Positions 5,534 through 6,278 of a DNA stretch of 6,278 nucleotides are shown here, piece after piece; positions within the stretch are counted from its first letter, which is position 1, and each line of letters opens with the position of its first letter. Source of the DNA: Weeksellaceae bacterium (GTDB taxonomy: Bacteria > Bacteroidota > Bacteroidia > Flavobacteriales > Weeksellaceae); the NCBI GenBank assembly GCA_028694715.1, contig JAQVKJ010000088.1, positions 1-6,278 of the forward strand, written 5' to 3'. A program made the position numbers and the translations under genes. The notes beneath the pieces were generated by a model. That model did no database searches. It was not told the DNA's origin and worked only from the letters and a program-made list of their open reading frames with translations.

Positions 5534-5572
5534 TTATGACTTTTACATAGTTTTTCTCTAACTTTACTCCCT

Positions 5573-6278
5573 ATGAATTCAGAAGACAAAAGATTATTTC
5601 TATTAGATGCTTATGCATTGATTTTCAGAGGTTATTACGCATTTATCAAAAATCCAAGAATCAATTCCAAAGGGATGAACACCTCGGCCATCATGGGATT
5701 TACCAATTCACTGCTCGATGTGGTGAACAAAGAAAAACCCACCCACATGGCGGTGGTTTTTGATGTGGGTGAACCGACCATCCGAACAGAACATTTCCCC
5801 GAATACAAAGCCAACCGCGAAGAAACGCCCGAAGCAATCAAAACAGGCGTTCCCTTCATTCAGGACATCATCCGTGCGATGAATATTCCGGTGCTCTATT
5901 CCAACGGATATGAAGCCGATGATGTGATTGGAACTTTGGCAAAAAAAGCCGAACAAAACGGCTATACGACCTACATGGTCACGCCCGACAAAGATTTTGC
6001 GCAATTGGTTTCAGACAAAATCAAGATGTATCGTCCGCCGGCTTTCGGAAAAGGCGTTGAGATTTGGGGGCCCAAAGAGGTGAAAGAAAAATTCGAAATA
6101 GAAGACCCCATACAGGTCATTGATTTTCTGGGAATGATGGGCGACAGCGTGGACAATATTCCCGGATTGCCAGGTGTGGGCGAAAAAACCGCCAAAAAAT
6201 TCTTGAAACAATATGGTTCTCTCGAAAACCTGTTGGCCAATACGGCAGACCTTAAGGGCAAAATGAAAGAGAATATAG
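5573..6278 (+). CDS. polA: DNA polymerase I, 5'-nuclease domain (partial, cut by window end)
   Basis: DNA polymerase I removes RNA primers and fills gaps in lagging-strand synthesis and excision repair. The visible 235 codons are the N-terminal 5'-3' exonuclease (FEN-like) domain; proofreading-like and polymerase domains would follow beyond the edge. The two-metal acidic cluster is complete: D12 (LLDAYALIFRGYYAF), D64 (VVFDVGEPTIR), E114, D116 and D117 (GYEADDVIG), D139 and D141 (TPDKDFAQL), and D191 and D194 (GDSVDNIPGLPG). The helix-hairpin-helix GLPGVGEKTAKKF (198-210) follows as expected. The start MNSEDKRLFLLDAY is favoured because it places the first strand and D12 as in homologues; no Shine-Dalgarno sequence is apparent and I found no promoter of convincing quality nearby. 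No stop or frameshift occurs before the end of the window. Confidence 0.96.
   Translation, partial: MNSEDKRLFLLDAYALIFRGYYAFIKNPRINSKGMNTSAIMGFTNSLLDVVNKEKPTHMAVVFDVGEPTIRTEHFPEYKANREETPEAIKTGVPFIQDIIRAMNIPVLYSNGYEADDVIGTLAKKAEQNGYTTYMVTPDKDFAQLVSDKIKMYRPPAFGKGVEIWGPKEVKEKFEIEDPIQVIDFLGMMGDSVDNIPGLPGVGEKTAKKFLKQYGSLENLLANTADLKGKMKENI

Noticed and set aside
5541..5572. polA promoter around TAGTTTTT (5548-5555)
   Set aside because: It misses the final G of TAnnTTTG and has no TTG at the expected distance, so it was not called.
5635..6261. Leftward frames opposite polA
   Set aside because: The rightward strand encodes an intact 5'-nuclease domain with all metal ligands; these are shadows.

Overview
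The window looks like an assembled contig end from a low-GC member of the Bacteroidota, most likely a flavobacterium. Three things point there. Several intergenic regions carry the phylum's promoter signature (TAnnTTTG near -7, with TTG/TTTG about 18-20 bases upstream). Shine-Dalgarno sequences are mostly absent. A hybrid malic enzyme, ruvA and an exported protein lie in a row, an order I recall for the maeB-ruvA-sprA neighbourhood of flavobacteria. I could not check genus or species. The first 17 bases match the 3' end of an Illumina TruSeq adapter and are not genomic.

Bases 18-3569 hold a leftward block. From upstream to downstream it has an acidic 164-residue protein of unknown function with its own promoter, then maeB (malic enzyme fused to a phosphotransacetylase-like domain), ruvA (Holliday-junction DNA-binding subunit; its start overlaps the maeB stop in ATGA), and the first 34 codons of an exported protein starting at TTG right after ruvA. 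The last is probably SprA, the outer-membrane translocon of the type IX secretion system. A promoter with a perfect -7 element sits just before maeB and probably drives the last three genes together.

Bases 3598-4082 hold a compact divergent promoter region and a rightward adrenodoxin-type [2Fe-2S] ferredoxin. Its promoter position shows that the start at 3750 is correct, not an upstream ATG at 3708.

Bases 4083-5572 are a small accessory islet between the ferredoxin and polA. It contains the C-terminal remnant of a DUF4143-type AAA ATPase, an AT-rich spacer with a duplicated 12-mer at the truncation point, a strong hairpin followed by a T-run, and a RelE/ParE-like toxin-antitoxin operon with a good promoter. 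It ends in a 264-bp intergenic region with a dyad and a short coding-like stretch. 

Bases 5573-6278 are the start of polA (5'-nuclease domain of DNA polymerase I), cut by the window edge.

I see no convincing evidence of a wholly new system. The parts most worth checking are the islet (toxin-antitoxin pair, truncated ATPase, flanking palindromes), the unknown acidic protein, and the adapter-contaminated end that interrupts the putative sprA.
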